Source of the DNA: JBHGBB01 sp041946755
GTDB lineage: Bacteria > UBP4 > UBA4092 > JAOAEQ01
DNA: 12,402 nt
Assembly (NCBI GenBank): GCA_041946755.1
Contig: JBHGBB010000120.1
Span: forward strand, 1 to 12,402
Direction of reading: 5' to 3'
Within the stretch, counting starts at the first letter, position 1. Each line of letters starts with the position of its first letter. The notes below the pieces were generated by a model. It made no database searches and was not told the DNA's origin. It was given only the letters and a program-made list of their open reading frames with translations. Position numbers and translations under genes: made by a program. This document shows, piece after piece, positions 1 to 5,690 of this stretch.

Positions 1-1
1 C

Positions 2-106
2 ATGGAATATAAAGGAAAAACTTTATATTTCTGCACTAAAGCTGAAAGGGATAAATTCATAATGAATCCGGATGGGTATCTTTCCGGGAAAGTTAAACCG
101 AACTAA
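2..106 (+). CDS. YHS-domain protein, C-terminal fragment
   Basis: The window opens inside a plus-strand gene. The 34 readable codons encode a segment with the pattern EYKGKTLYFC, then DKF, then NPDGYL, which matches the second half of a YHS domain (family pattern: Y-x-G-x-x-Y-x-F-C, then KF, then NPxxYL). YHS domains are small Cys-containing modules found in metal-handling proteins such as copper ATPases and in free-standing proteins. Here the first Cys of the usual C-x-x-x-C pair is present (FCTKAERDKF), but Ala or Glu stands where the second Cys is expected, so metal binding may be altered. The ATG at base 2 is probably internal, because a YHS domain needs about 15-20 more residues upstream. 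Whatever precedes the domain lies outside the window. The gene ends in TAA, inside the loop of its own terminator. Confidence 0.6.
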   Translation: MEYKGKTLYFCTKAERDKFIMNPDGYLSGKVKPN

Positions 107-116
107 ATCGGTTTTT
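95..116 (+). terminator. Intrinsic terminator overlapping the YHS gene stop
   Basis: A 7-bp stem (95-101 with 108-114) has a 6-base loop (102-107) that contains the TAA stop, and the stem runs into five T (112-116). This compact rho-independent terminator belongs to the upstream gene. Confidence 0.65.
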
Positions 117-325
117 AGCAGCGAGAAAACTTAGTTCAATTTCTATCAAGAGTCATTTTGTCTTAATTCCTAGTTATTTCCGAAGTTAGATTTCGACAGA
201 TTGTCCTGGTTTTATAATCCCTACTAGTATCCTCGAATATTAAAAAAACCTTTTCTGTCAATTCATTCATTGATTTATCAGGAGTTATACCGATTATTCA
301 GGATAATTTAATTTTATATATTTTA

Positions 326-347
326 TTGAACCGAATTGGCGGTTCAA
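326..347. repeat. Inverted repeat / hairpin
   Basis: Arms TTGAACCG (326-333) and CGGTTCAA (340-347) are perfect complements around a 6-base loop. No T-tract follows on the plus strand, so it is not an obvious terminator. It could be an operator or a structured RNA element. Confidence 0.5.
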
Positions 348-461
348 GCGTCTAATTAATCAAAGCGAAATGGACATTTTGACCATTTGCAGGTTACGAT
401 AGTGACAAAAAAGTTTGGATTTTCGAATTTATGAATGATTGCCAAGATCAGATTAAGCCGA

Positions 462-491
462 TTAACTCTAGATATATCATAATGTTATAAA
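462..491 (+). promoter_or_regulatory. Candidate sigma-70 promoter for the orphan gene
   Basis: TTAACT (462-467, 4 of 6 against TTGACA) and TATAAA (486-491, 5 of 6) are separated by 18 bases. Transcription would begin near 498, giving a leader of about 90 bases before the ATG at 591. The surrounding DNA is AT-rich, so chance matches are likely. Confidence 0.3.
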
Positions 492-590
492 ATAGTTAAT
501 TTAAATGCAAAGATTGGCATAATCTGTGCAATCCAATTTGGTGTTATTAAGAAAATAATTTATCAATTCTTCTGAAAGAAGGTGTTATAT

Positions 591-842
591 ATGCCGAAAT
601 CAAAAACCTTAACCGCTAGTTCTCCTGCAGCGAATCGGAAAACCAGACCGATGCGGAGAAATAAAGTTAAAAAACAACCTGATTTTATCCCATATTCTGA
701 TCTAGCTGAAGAACATGAAAATGACGAAAATTCCACTTACTATCAGGATGATGACGCATATCGTCGGCTATCTTCGATTCGACCTCAACAGGATTGGGAT
801 GAAGAAGATGGGTTGAATGTCTGGTGGAATTGGGGTAATTAA
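591..842 (+). CDS. Small bipolar-charge protein, 83 aa, unknown function
   Basis: I do not recognise this protein. ATG at 591 is preferred because GAAAGAAGG (573-581) lies 9 bases upstream; a GTG at 582 would bury that ribosome site. The protein is polarised. Residues 3-29 are basic (KTRPMRRNKVKK core), residues 37-56 and 68-73 are strongly acidic (EEHENDEN, DWDEEDG), and the last residues are aromatic (WWNWGN). There is no membrane segment and no cysteine. It stands alone: a candidate promoter precedes it and a strong terminator follows 75 bases downstream. The charge pattern resembles disordered proteins that bind nucleic acid or a basic partner, but that is inference. It is more likely real than a chance frame because it has a good ribosome site, its own terminator and a non-random composition. 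Confidence 0.65.
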   Translation: MPKSKTLTASSPAANRKTRPMRRNKVKKQPDFIPYSDLAEEHENDENSTYYQDDDAYRRLSSIRPQQDWDEEDGLNVWWNWGN

Positions 843-852
843 GAGTTAGCAA

Positions 853-879
853 GCAGAAATCTTGGTTAAAAGATTCTGC
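853..879 (+). repeat. Hairpin in the 3' UTR of the orphan gene
   Basis: The arms 853-863 and 870-879 pair in 10 bp (GCAGAA..TCTT with AAGATTCTGC) with one bulged A at 859 and a 6-base loop. It sits 11 bases after the stop and about 40 bases before the main terminator. It may stabilise the mRNA 3' end. Confidence 0.5.
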
Positions 880-917
880 CTGTTTTCTCAACCCGGGGTT
901 GTTTATTGCTTTTTCTT

Positions 918-952
918 AAGACCGGAATAAAAAAATTCCGGTCTTTTTTTTT
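918..952 (+). terminator. Strong intrinsic terminator
   Basis: A perfect 11-bp stem (918-928 with 935-945, AAGACCGGAAT against ATTCCGGTCTT) closes a loop of six A. It runs into nine T (944-952). It ends the transcript of the 83-residue orphan gene. Confidence 0.92.
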
Positions 953-1122
953 ATTTTATTTCAACCGGCCATTCATTAATCTTTAAAATTGATCTAAATT
1001 TGAAACCGAATAGTACTATTTTGTACTTGCCAAACCCTCTTTTTAAATTGCATTACCCGATTCTCTATTTTTTCATACATTATCATAGTCCCCTAGTACT
1101 GGATAAATAATTCATTTATACC

Positions 1123-1165
1123 GGAGGAGACCTAGTGTGCCTTGAAGGCACACTAGGTCTCTTCC
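1123..1165. repeat. 20-bp hairpin with triloop
   Basis: Bases 1123-1142 pair with 1146-1165 over 20 bp, with one G-U pair in RNA and a 3-base loop (TGA). The core arm reads CCTAGTGTGCCT. Neither strand carries a T-tract next to it, so it is not a standard terminator. Its length and tiny loop suggest an intergenic palindromic element or a structured RNA. Confidence 0.8.
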
Positions 1166-1376
1166 CATATTGAAAGGGTAAATAATCGGAATAATATAAT
1201 TATTTAGTGATAGAGGGAATTGGTTCGATTCAAGGGTATGAAGTATGATAGCGCATGGCGCGAAGTTATATAAACACAATAAATAAGCTTGGATTAGGTA
1301 TTGAATTGATAGTGGATAGAGTCTGGACAAGGTTCTAGTGGGAGAAAATTGGGAACTCTAATCATCCCCAAATCAG

Positions 1377-1408
1377 TATAATCTTTTACCAAATGGTAAA
1401 AGATTATG
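1377..1408. repeat. Hairpin with AAAT tetraloop (first of a pair)
   Basis: Bases 1378-1390 pair perfectly with 1395-1407 (13 bp) and are extended by a T-G pair. The apex is TACC-AAAT-GGTA. It shares loop and apex with the hairpin starting at 1429. Confidence 0.8.
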
Positions 1409-1428
1409 CCCCGAGTACAATTTTGAAC

Positions 1429-1466
1429 CGGAATAATTCTTTGCCAAATGGCAAAGAATTATTCCG
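1429..1466. repeat. Hairpin with AAAT tetraloop (second of a pair)
   Basis: Bases 1429-1445 pair perfectly with 1450-1466 over 17 bp. The apex TGCC-AAAT-GGCA differs from the neighbouring hairpin at one compensated base pair. No T-tract follows. Two adjacent hairpins with the same loop but different stems suggest related elements whose structure, not sequence, is kept. Confidence 0.85.
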
Positions 1467-1714
1467 CTTTAGGCGGACAATTTAAATAGGGGACTTTTCT
1501 TATTTTCCCATTAAGTATATTCTGGAAAAAGAATAGTAAGTGTCTCTCATTCCTTAACTATTATAGTCAGCTATTAATCGGTTTTTACCTTGATTATTTA
1601 TTCCTTAAACCAATCAACCAATTTAATAGTTCTACTAATCTTTTTTCAATTTATTATTAATAATAAGCGTACCAATTTCGGCGCCATTTAGCCCTCAAGA
1701 TAGCCGATTTATTA

Positions 1715-1723
1715 TGGTATAAT
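1715..1723 (+). promoter_or_regulatory. Extended -10 promoter of the FAD oxidoreductase
   Basis: TGG followed by TATAAT (1718-1723) forms an extended -10 element. The -35 region at the usual distance is poor (TCAAGA, 1695-1700), as is common when TGn is present. Predicted transcription starts near 1730, which argues against the GTG at 1732 and for the ATG at 1759 as the start codon. Confidence 0.6.
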
Positions 1724-1758
1724 ATTCTAATGTGTCCATCCTAAAAAAAGGTCAAATT

Positions 1759-3123
1759 ATGAGATATTACACAGAAAAAACTAAACGAATTCCTATAACT
1801 GAAGAAGTAGATGTTTTAGTTATTGGTGGTGGTACAGCAGGCGCGATTGCGGCGATTGCTGCCGGCAGAATGAAAGTGAAAACTTTAATTATCGAACAAT
1901 TCGGATTCCTCGGCGGCTCTCAAACCGGAGCATTAGTAACCCCGATGATGCATAATCAGGTTAATGGCATCCAGTTAAATCCCGGTATCGGAATGGAAAT
2001 CATGGAACGATTGAATCAAACCGGAGATACCGGCGGGGATAATCTCGGCTGGTTTAATGCCGAAATACTGAAATATGTTCTCGATGAGGCGGTGGCTGAA
2101 GCTGGCGTCCGAGTCCGATTTCATACCGTGGCCGCAGATGCAATTGTTGAAAAAGGGAAAATTAAAGGAGTGATAGTCGAAAGTAAATCCGGTCGGCAGG
2201 CGATTTTAGCGAAACAAGTTATCGATTGCACCGGAGATGCAGATATCGCGGTTCGTGCCGGGGTACCTTATTCTTCCGGTCGGGATGAAGATGGCATGAA
2301 TCAGGCAATGTCGCTCCGATTCCATTTAGGTAATATCGATTTACCGAAATTCTGCAAGTTTATGAATCAGATTGCACCGGATCGGAAATTTGAGCATTAT
2401 CCGAATCATCTGCATACCGCTTCCGTCTGGGGAACTGATTGGGCGCTGGTAAAATATTTCGAAAAAGGGGTAAAATCCGGGATATTAAAACGGAGCGATG
2501 GTGATTATTTCCAGTTATTCTCGGTACCGGGGAGGCCGAATGAATTATCATTCAACTGCCCGCGAATTAGCGATCGGGTGAAAGGATATGACGTTACCGA
2601 TTTAACCTATGCGCAACTGGAAGGGCGTAAAAAAATCCGGCGGTTGGTAGCCTTCATGCGGAAATATTTTCCGGGATTTGAGCAGGCTTATATCGTATTC
2701 ACTGCCCCGATGGTTGGTATCCGAGAAAGCCGGAGGATTAAAGGGGAACATATTCTTAGTATCGATGATATCTTAAGTGCCCGGAAATTTCCGGATTCGG
2801 TAGCGCGAAATAATTATCCGGTGGATATCCATAATCCAAAAGGAACCGGAACAAAATTCTATTCGCAACTAAAACCGGGTGAGTTTCATGAAGTACCATA
2901 TCGATGTTTAGTTCCGTTAAAAGTAGATAATTTATTAGTCGCCGGCAGATGTATCTCGGCTACCTTTGAAGCGCAATCTTCGATTCGGATTCAATCCGAT
3001 TGTTATGCGTTCGGTCAAGCTGCGGGGTTTGCCGCCGCACTCTGCGTTAAAAAGAAAACTACACCGCGGCAATTAGACTATAAATATCTGAAACCGTATC
3101 TACCGAAACCCAAAATACAGTAG
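1759..3123 (+). CDS. FAD-dependent oxidoreductase (PF12831-like), 454 aa
   Basis: This is a flavoprotein oxidoreductase of the FAD_oxidored family; the substrate is unknown. The N-terminal dinucleotide fold has GGGTAG (23-28) after the strand VDVLVIG, and an acidic E46 in LIIEQ that would hold the FAD ribose. GFLGGSQTG (49-57) follows and then the family motif DCTGDADIA (156-164). The C-terminal FAD-binding part is LLVAGRCISA (about 392-401) with GQAAG (419-423). No signal peptide or membrane segment is visible, so it is probably cytosolic. ATG 1759 is chosen over GTG 1732 because AAAAGG (1746-1751) lies 7 bases upstream and the promoter would overlap the earlier codon. The next gene follows after 147 bp filled with heptamer repeats and may be co-transcribed. 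Family assignment is firm; a role in lipid or quinone chemistry is only suggested by the neighbours. Confidence 0.88.
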   Translation: MRYYTEKTKRIPITEEVDVLVIGGGTAGAIAAIAAGRMKVKTLIIEQFGFLGGSQTGALVTPMMHNQVNGIQLNPGIGMEIMERLNQTGDTGGDNLGWFNAEILKYVLDEAVAEAGVRVRFHTVAADAIVEKGKIKGVIVESKSGRQAILAKQVIDCTGDADIAVRAGVPYSSGRDEDGMNQAMSLRFHLGNIDLPKFCKFMNQIAPDRKFEHYPNHLHTASVWGTDWALVKYFEKGVKSGILKRSDGDYFQLFSVPGRPNELSFNCPRISDRVKGYDVTDLTYAQLEGRKKIRRLVAFMRKYFPGFEQAYIVFTAPMVGIRESRRIKGEHILSIDDILSARKFPDSVARNNYPVDIHNPKGTGTKFYSQLKPGEFHEVPYRCLVPLKVDNLLVAGRCISATFEAQSSIRIQSDCYAFGQAAGFAAALCVKKKTTPRQLDYKYLKPYLPKPKIQ

Positions 3124-3124
3124 C

Positions 3125-3151
3125 CAGCAGTAAGTAGACAGTAGTAAGGGA
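3125..3151 (+). repeat. Degenerate heptamer array, CAGTAGN type
   Basis: Directly after the stop codon the sequence reads in exact 7-base phase: CAGCAGT, AAGTAGA, CAGTAGT, AAGGGAA. The same consensus occurs on the opposite strand at 3232-3266 and on the plus strand at 12385-12402. GTAGACAG (3134-3141) is perfectly complementary to CTGTCTAC (3236-3243). Confidence 0.6.
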
Positions 3152-3189
3152 AAACCATAAAAACCTGTGAAATGCAATATTCATTTCAA

Positions 3190-3224
3190 ACTGAAAATTG
3201 CTAATTGAACATTTTACATTGGGC
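3190..3224 (+). repeat. Degenerate heptamer array, ATTGNNN type
   Basis: Five units in unbroken 7-base phase: ACTGAAA, ATTGCTA, ATTGAAC, ATTTTAC, ATTGGGC. The unit resembles the one found at 9426-9460 (ACTGAAA occurs in both). No reading frame uses the region. Confidence 0.6.
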
Positions 3225-3231
3225 TTATTCT

Positions 3232-3266
3232 TATCCTGTCTACCGACTACTGCCTACTGACTACTA
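3232..3266 (-). repeat. Degenerate heptamer array, CAGTAGN type, inverted
   Basis: Read on the minus strand from 3266, the units are TAGTAGT, CAGTAGG, CAGTAGT, CGGTAGA, CAGGATA, all in 7-base phase. The array ends 4 bases before the ATG at 3271 and fills the place where a Shine-Dalgarno sequence would be. A longer reading frame from 3205 would translate this repeat and is not credible. Confidence 0.65.
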
Positions 3267-3270
3267 TTTT

Positions 3271-4446
3271 ATGATGTATGATGTCATAGTTATCGGATTA
3301 GGGCCGGCAGGAGCGACCGCTGCTTATACATTAAGCAAAGCGGGATTGCAGGTCCTGGCATTAGAAAAACAGGGCTTACCTCGATATAAACCCTGTGGCG
3401 GGGGAATAACTCCGAAAATCAAAAAGATTTTATCATTTCCCGACTGGGAACCGCTCATCGAAAATACCATCTATGATTTAATCCTTTCTTTCAAAGGAAA
3501 AGATACTCAACGATTCCATGCCAAACAACCACTAGCATATCTTATCAGCCGGGATAAATTCGATTTCTATTTGGTAGAAAAAGCGTTACACGCTGGAACA
3601 CAAATCCATGCATCTGAACCGGTAATTGGAATCTCTATGAAATCCGATTCCATAGAGATTAAAACCGAGAAACAAACCTATCTAACGAAATATCTTATCG
3701 GCGCCGATGGTGCACCAAGTTTTACCGCACACACTGCATCAACCACACAAAAACCGAAACCGATTTATTGGACTGGACTAACTAGTGAAGTCAATGCTAC
3801 TCTTAAAAAAGAACTTGAGGCTCCGATCGATCATGCTATCTATATCTATTTTGGCAATATTCCTTCCGGATACGGCTGGATTTTTCCGAAACAGAATCGA
3901 TATGCTATCGGGATCGCCGGATATCAGCATAAACTGAAACAGCCACAGCGGGTATTTACCCGGTTTCTGGAATCGCAATCGATGCTTGAACATATCCAAC
4001 TGAATAAACCGGCAGCGCATTTGATTCCCGTATATCAATCCAATAGCCCGAAATTGCTGGATAACCGTATCCTATTAGTCGGTGATGCGGCCGGATTGGT
4101 CGATCCCTATTTAGGAGAAGGTATCTACTATGCGATCAGAAGCGGCCAGATTGCCGGGCAAACCATACAAGATGCAATAACCAATAACTCTCCTGATTTA
4201 TCGGCATATACCGAAACAATACGAACCGAGTTCGATGAACAATTCCGTATTGCGCAATTAATATGCGATGCGGTATATCGGGTACCGGCATTTAGCTATC
4301 ATTTCTTCAAATCGAATCCGGGATTTTTTGATACCTACTGCCGGGTGTTATCCGGAGAAACCGGGTATACCGACTTATATACAACTGCGAAATTAAAAGT
4401 AAACGCCATGTTTAACTTTATGCAGTCTCAAAAATTCGGATTTTAG
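3271..4446 (+). CDS. Geranylgeranyl reductase family flavoprotein, 391 aa
   Basis: This FAD enzyme belongs to the family that saturates prenyl chains (archaeal lipid GGR, chlorophyll ChlP, mycobacterial menaquinone MenJ). Visible signatures: GLGPAG (9-14) dinucleotide fold; E32 in LALEK; RYKPCGGG (38-45), the catalytic Cys-Gly-Gly loop of the family; GADG (144-147); GYGWIFP (200-206), the substrate-tunnel motif of the YxWxFP type; and GDAAGLVDPYLGEGI (271-285), the second FAD motif. Length is normal. The start is set at the ATG pair 3271/3274, which opens the first FAD strand; further upstream is a heptamer array. No Shine-Dalgarno sequence is visible. The ferredoxin gene 92 bp downstream is a plausible electron donor, as shown for an archaeal GGR whose ferredoxin gene lies alongside. 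The substrate (quinone tail, carotenoid or lipid) cannot be read from the sequence. Confidence 0.87.
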   Translation: MMYDVIVIGLGPAGATAAYTLSKAGLQVLALEKQGLPRYKPCGGGITPKIKKILSFPDWEPLIENTIYDLILSFKGKDTQRFHAKQPLAYLISRDKFDFYLVEKALHAGTQIHASEPVIGISMKSDSIEIKTEKQTYLTKYLIGADGAPSFTAHTASTTQKPKPIYWTGLTSEVNATLKKELEAPIDHAIYIYFGNIPSGYGWIFPKQNRYAIGIAGYQHKLKQPQRVFTRFLESQSMLEHIQLNKPAAHLIPVYQSNSPKLLDNRILLVGDAAGLVDPYLGEGIYYAIRSGQIAGQTIQDAITNNSPDLSAYTETIRTEFDEQFRIAQLICDAVYRVPAFSYHFFKSNPGFFDTYCRVLSGETGYTDLYTTAKLKVNAMFNFMQSQKFGF

Positions 4447-4448
4447 TT

Positions 4449-4454
4449 TATAAT
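4449..4454 (+). promoter_or_regulatory. Possible -10 element before the ferredoxin gene
   Basis: TATAAT lies 3 bases after the GGR stop. No -35 match or TGn extension accompanies it. It may allow separate ferredoxin transcription, but a chance occurrence is just as likely. Confidence 0.25.
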
Positions 4455-4538
4455 GGTTGTATGAATTTAATAGTTCGATACTAATATATCTGGAATTGAA
4501 TCTCCAATACTACTACTGAGAAAGGGGGGTTGAAGATC

Positions 4539-4724
4539 ATGGTGGTTAAAGTCGATGAATCGCAATGCACCGGCTGTGCATTATGCGAACAGATTTGCGG
4601 TTCGGTATTCAAAATGGGTGATGATGGATTTGCCCATGTCGCCAAACAACCGGATGCGGCTGAAGAAGCTTCCGCGAAAGAAGCGATTGATAGCTGTCCG
4701 GTAACTTGTATATCAGCAGAATAA
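4539..4724 (+). CDS. Single [4Fe-4S] ferredoxin, 61 aa
   Basis: This small cytosolic electron carrier resembles Thermotoga- and Clostridium-type monocluster ferredoxins in length and in the SVFKMGDDGFA segment. Cluster ligands should be C10, C13, C16 and C53 (CTGCALC and SCPVT). C20 occupies the fourth position of the usual CxxCxxCxxxCP motif but is followed by Gly, not Pro. An extra C57 appears where most relatives have Gly or Ala. In Thermotoga ferredoxin C20 forms a disulfide with a residue near position 43, which is not Cys here, so C20-C57 might pair instead (inference). ATG 4539 is preferred over TTG 4530 because AAAGGGGGG (4521-4529) sits 9 bases upstream. The gene follows the GGR-family gene, its likely redox partner, and is closed by a hairpin terminator. 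Confidence 0.92.
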   Translation: MVVKVDESQCTGCALCEQICGSVFKMGDDGFAHVAKQPDAAEEASAKEAIDSCPVTCISAE

Positions 4725-4753
4725 ACGTTGTAATATCCTACAAAGCAATAAAT

Positions 4754-4793
4754 CATGTTCGGGATATGAATAGTTTATCCCGAACATGCCTTT
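4754..4793 (+). terminator. Hairpin terminator after ferredoxin
   Basis: A perfect 13-bp stem (4754-4766 with 4776-4788, CATGTTCGGGATA arm) has a 9-base loop and is followed by CCTTTCC, a weak T-tract. It separates the flavoprotein/ferredoxin unit from the ABC operon. Stem strength makes termination likely even with few T. Confidence 0.65.
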
Positions 4794-4869
4794 CCTATAT
4801 CAGCATTTTATTCTCGCTATTAGCAATCCATCTTTTATAAATATCATCTAGCATTGCATGATTCATATC

Positions 4870-4878
4870 TGCTATAAT
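4870..4878 (+). promoter_or_regulatory. Extended -10 promoter of the ABC operon
   Basis: TGC followed by TATAAT (4873-4878) is an extended -10 element. TTGCAT at 4854-4859 is only 13 bases upstream, so there is no properly spaced -35. Transcription should start near 4885, just 9 bases or so before the ATG at 4894, giving an almost leaderless mRNA. Confidence 0.6.
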
Positions 4879-4893
4879 TTCAACCTAAATACT

Positions 4894-5685
4894 ATGCTCC
4901 AAATTAGCCATCTATCGAAAAAATATGGGAATAAAATAGCTGTTGATGATGTTTCGCTCACGGTAGACGCCGGTGAAATATTCGGATACCTTGGCCCTAA
5001 CGGTGCTGGGAAATCGACTACTATAAAAATCCTTACCGGATTACTGAAACCTGATTCGGGAACCATTGCCATCAATGGATACGATGTTTTAACCACTCCA
5101 GCAGAAGCGAAAAAACAGTATGGATATGTCCCGGAATCCGGAGCGCTCTATGAAAAATTAACGCCATTCGAATATCTGCAAATGGTCGCTAGGTTGCATA
5201 AGATGCCGGAACAGACTATTTCCCATAAAATCCAGGAGCTACTCGATCTATTCCAAATGACGGTAAATGCCGACCAGCGGATGGTATCGTTCTCGAAAGG
5301 AATGAAACAGCGAATTGTTATTGCGGCATCGTTAATCCACAATCCGAATGTACTGTTTTTCGACGAGCCGTTGAATGGCCTTGATGCCAATGCGGTATTA
5401 CTGGTGAAGCAGTTATTACGTAATTTCGCGGAACAAGGGAAAACGGTGTTTTATAGCTCTCATATTCTAGATGTAGTCGAAAAACTCTGCGACCGGGTGG
5501 CGATTATTGATCAAGGGAAAATTGTCGCGGAAGGAAAAGTTAGCGAATTAGAATCGATGACTCAGCAATCGAGTTTGGAATTGGTGTTTAAAGAGTTGAC
5601 GCAGACCCAGGATATGCAGCAAGCTGCTGCAGAATATGCCCGCCAATTGGAATCCACTTCTCATCCTAAGCCAAACCAGAAATAA
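4894..5685 (+). CDS. ABC transporter ATP-binding protein (ABC-2 exporter type), 263 aa
   Basis: This ATPase subunit powers the membrane protein encoded 5 bp downstream. In order: Walker A GPNGAGKST (34-42); Q-loop region YVPES (78-82), with Glu in the Gln position as is frequent in ABC-2 exporters; signature FSKGMKQR (133-140), a variant of LSGGQ typical of this branch; Walker B VLFFDEP (153-159) with catalytic E158; D-loop NGLD (161-164); and H-loop H190 in YSSH. The C-terminal 35 residues are polar and Gln-rich. The start is set at ATG 4894 because the promoter -10 lies at 4873-4878, which excludes an earlier in-frame ATG at 4858. There is no Shine-Dalgarno sequence, consistent with near-leaderless translation. 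Cargo is unknown; this subfamily exports drugs, lipids, peptides or polysaccharides. Confidence 0.93.
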   Translation: MLQISHLSKKYGNKIAVDDVSLTVDAGEIFGYLGPNGAGKSTTIKILTGLLKPDSGTIAINGYDVLTTPAEAKKQYGYVPESGALYEKLTPFEYLQMVARLHKMPEQTISHKIQELLDLFQMTVNADQRMVSFSKGMKQRIVIAASLIHNPNVLFFDEPLNGLDANAVLLVKQLLRNFAEQGKTVFYSSHILDVVEKLCDRVAIIDQGKIVAEGKVSELESMTQQSSLELVFKELTQTQDMQQAAAEYARQLESTSHPKPNQK

Positions 5686-5690
5686 CCGAT

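Larger units (their letters stand above)
107..590. other. Non-coding region between YHS gene and orphan gene
   Basis: This is about 480 bp of AT-rich DNA with no credible reading frame on either strand. I see one perfect 8-bp hairpin (326-347) and a candidate promoter near 462-491. A TATAAT at 213-218 has TCGACA 14 bases upstream, which is too close for a normal sigma-70 promoter. No repeat or RNA family is recognisable. Confidence 0.6.
953..1758. other. Long non-coding region with hairpin cluster
   Basis: About 800 bp separate the orphan terminator from the FAD oxidoreductase. A 72-codon minus-strand frame here (1112-1330) runs straight through a 20-bp hairpin and resembles no protein I know, so I do not count it. 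The region holds three strong hairpins (1123-1165, 1377-1408, 1429-1466), a 12-bp palindrome at 1009-1020, and the promoter of the next gene near 1718. Confidence 0.6.

Noticed and set aside
1009..1020. 12-bp palindrome AATAGTACTATT as an operator
   Set aside because: Several such palindromes are expected by chance in 12 kb, and no promoter accompanies it.
1112..1330. 72-codon minus-strand reading frame
   Set aside because: It runs through the 20-bp hairpin at 1123-1165, has no ribosome site and no recognisable protein pattern; it most likely arises from AT-rich non-coding DNA.
1123..1466. CRISPR array or integron attC sites
   Set aside because: The hairpins have different sequences and irregular spacing, there are no equal spacers, no cas or integrase genes, and no attC core sites.
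1087..1495. AGTCCCCTA (1087-1095) and its reverse complement (1487-1495) flanking the hairpin cluster, like terminal repeats of a miniature element
   Set aside because: A 9-base match within about 1 kb is expected by chance, it does not extend, and there is no target-site duplication.
3205..3270. Upstream extension of the GGR-family gene
   Set aside because: The extra 22 codons translate the inverted heptamer array and precede the conserved first FAD strand; ATG 3271 fits the family.
4481..4756. Minus-strand frame opposite the ferredoxin gene
   Set aside because: It is a shadow of the ferredoxin, whose motifs and ribosome site are clear, and it enters the terminator hairpin.
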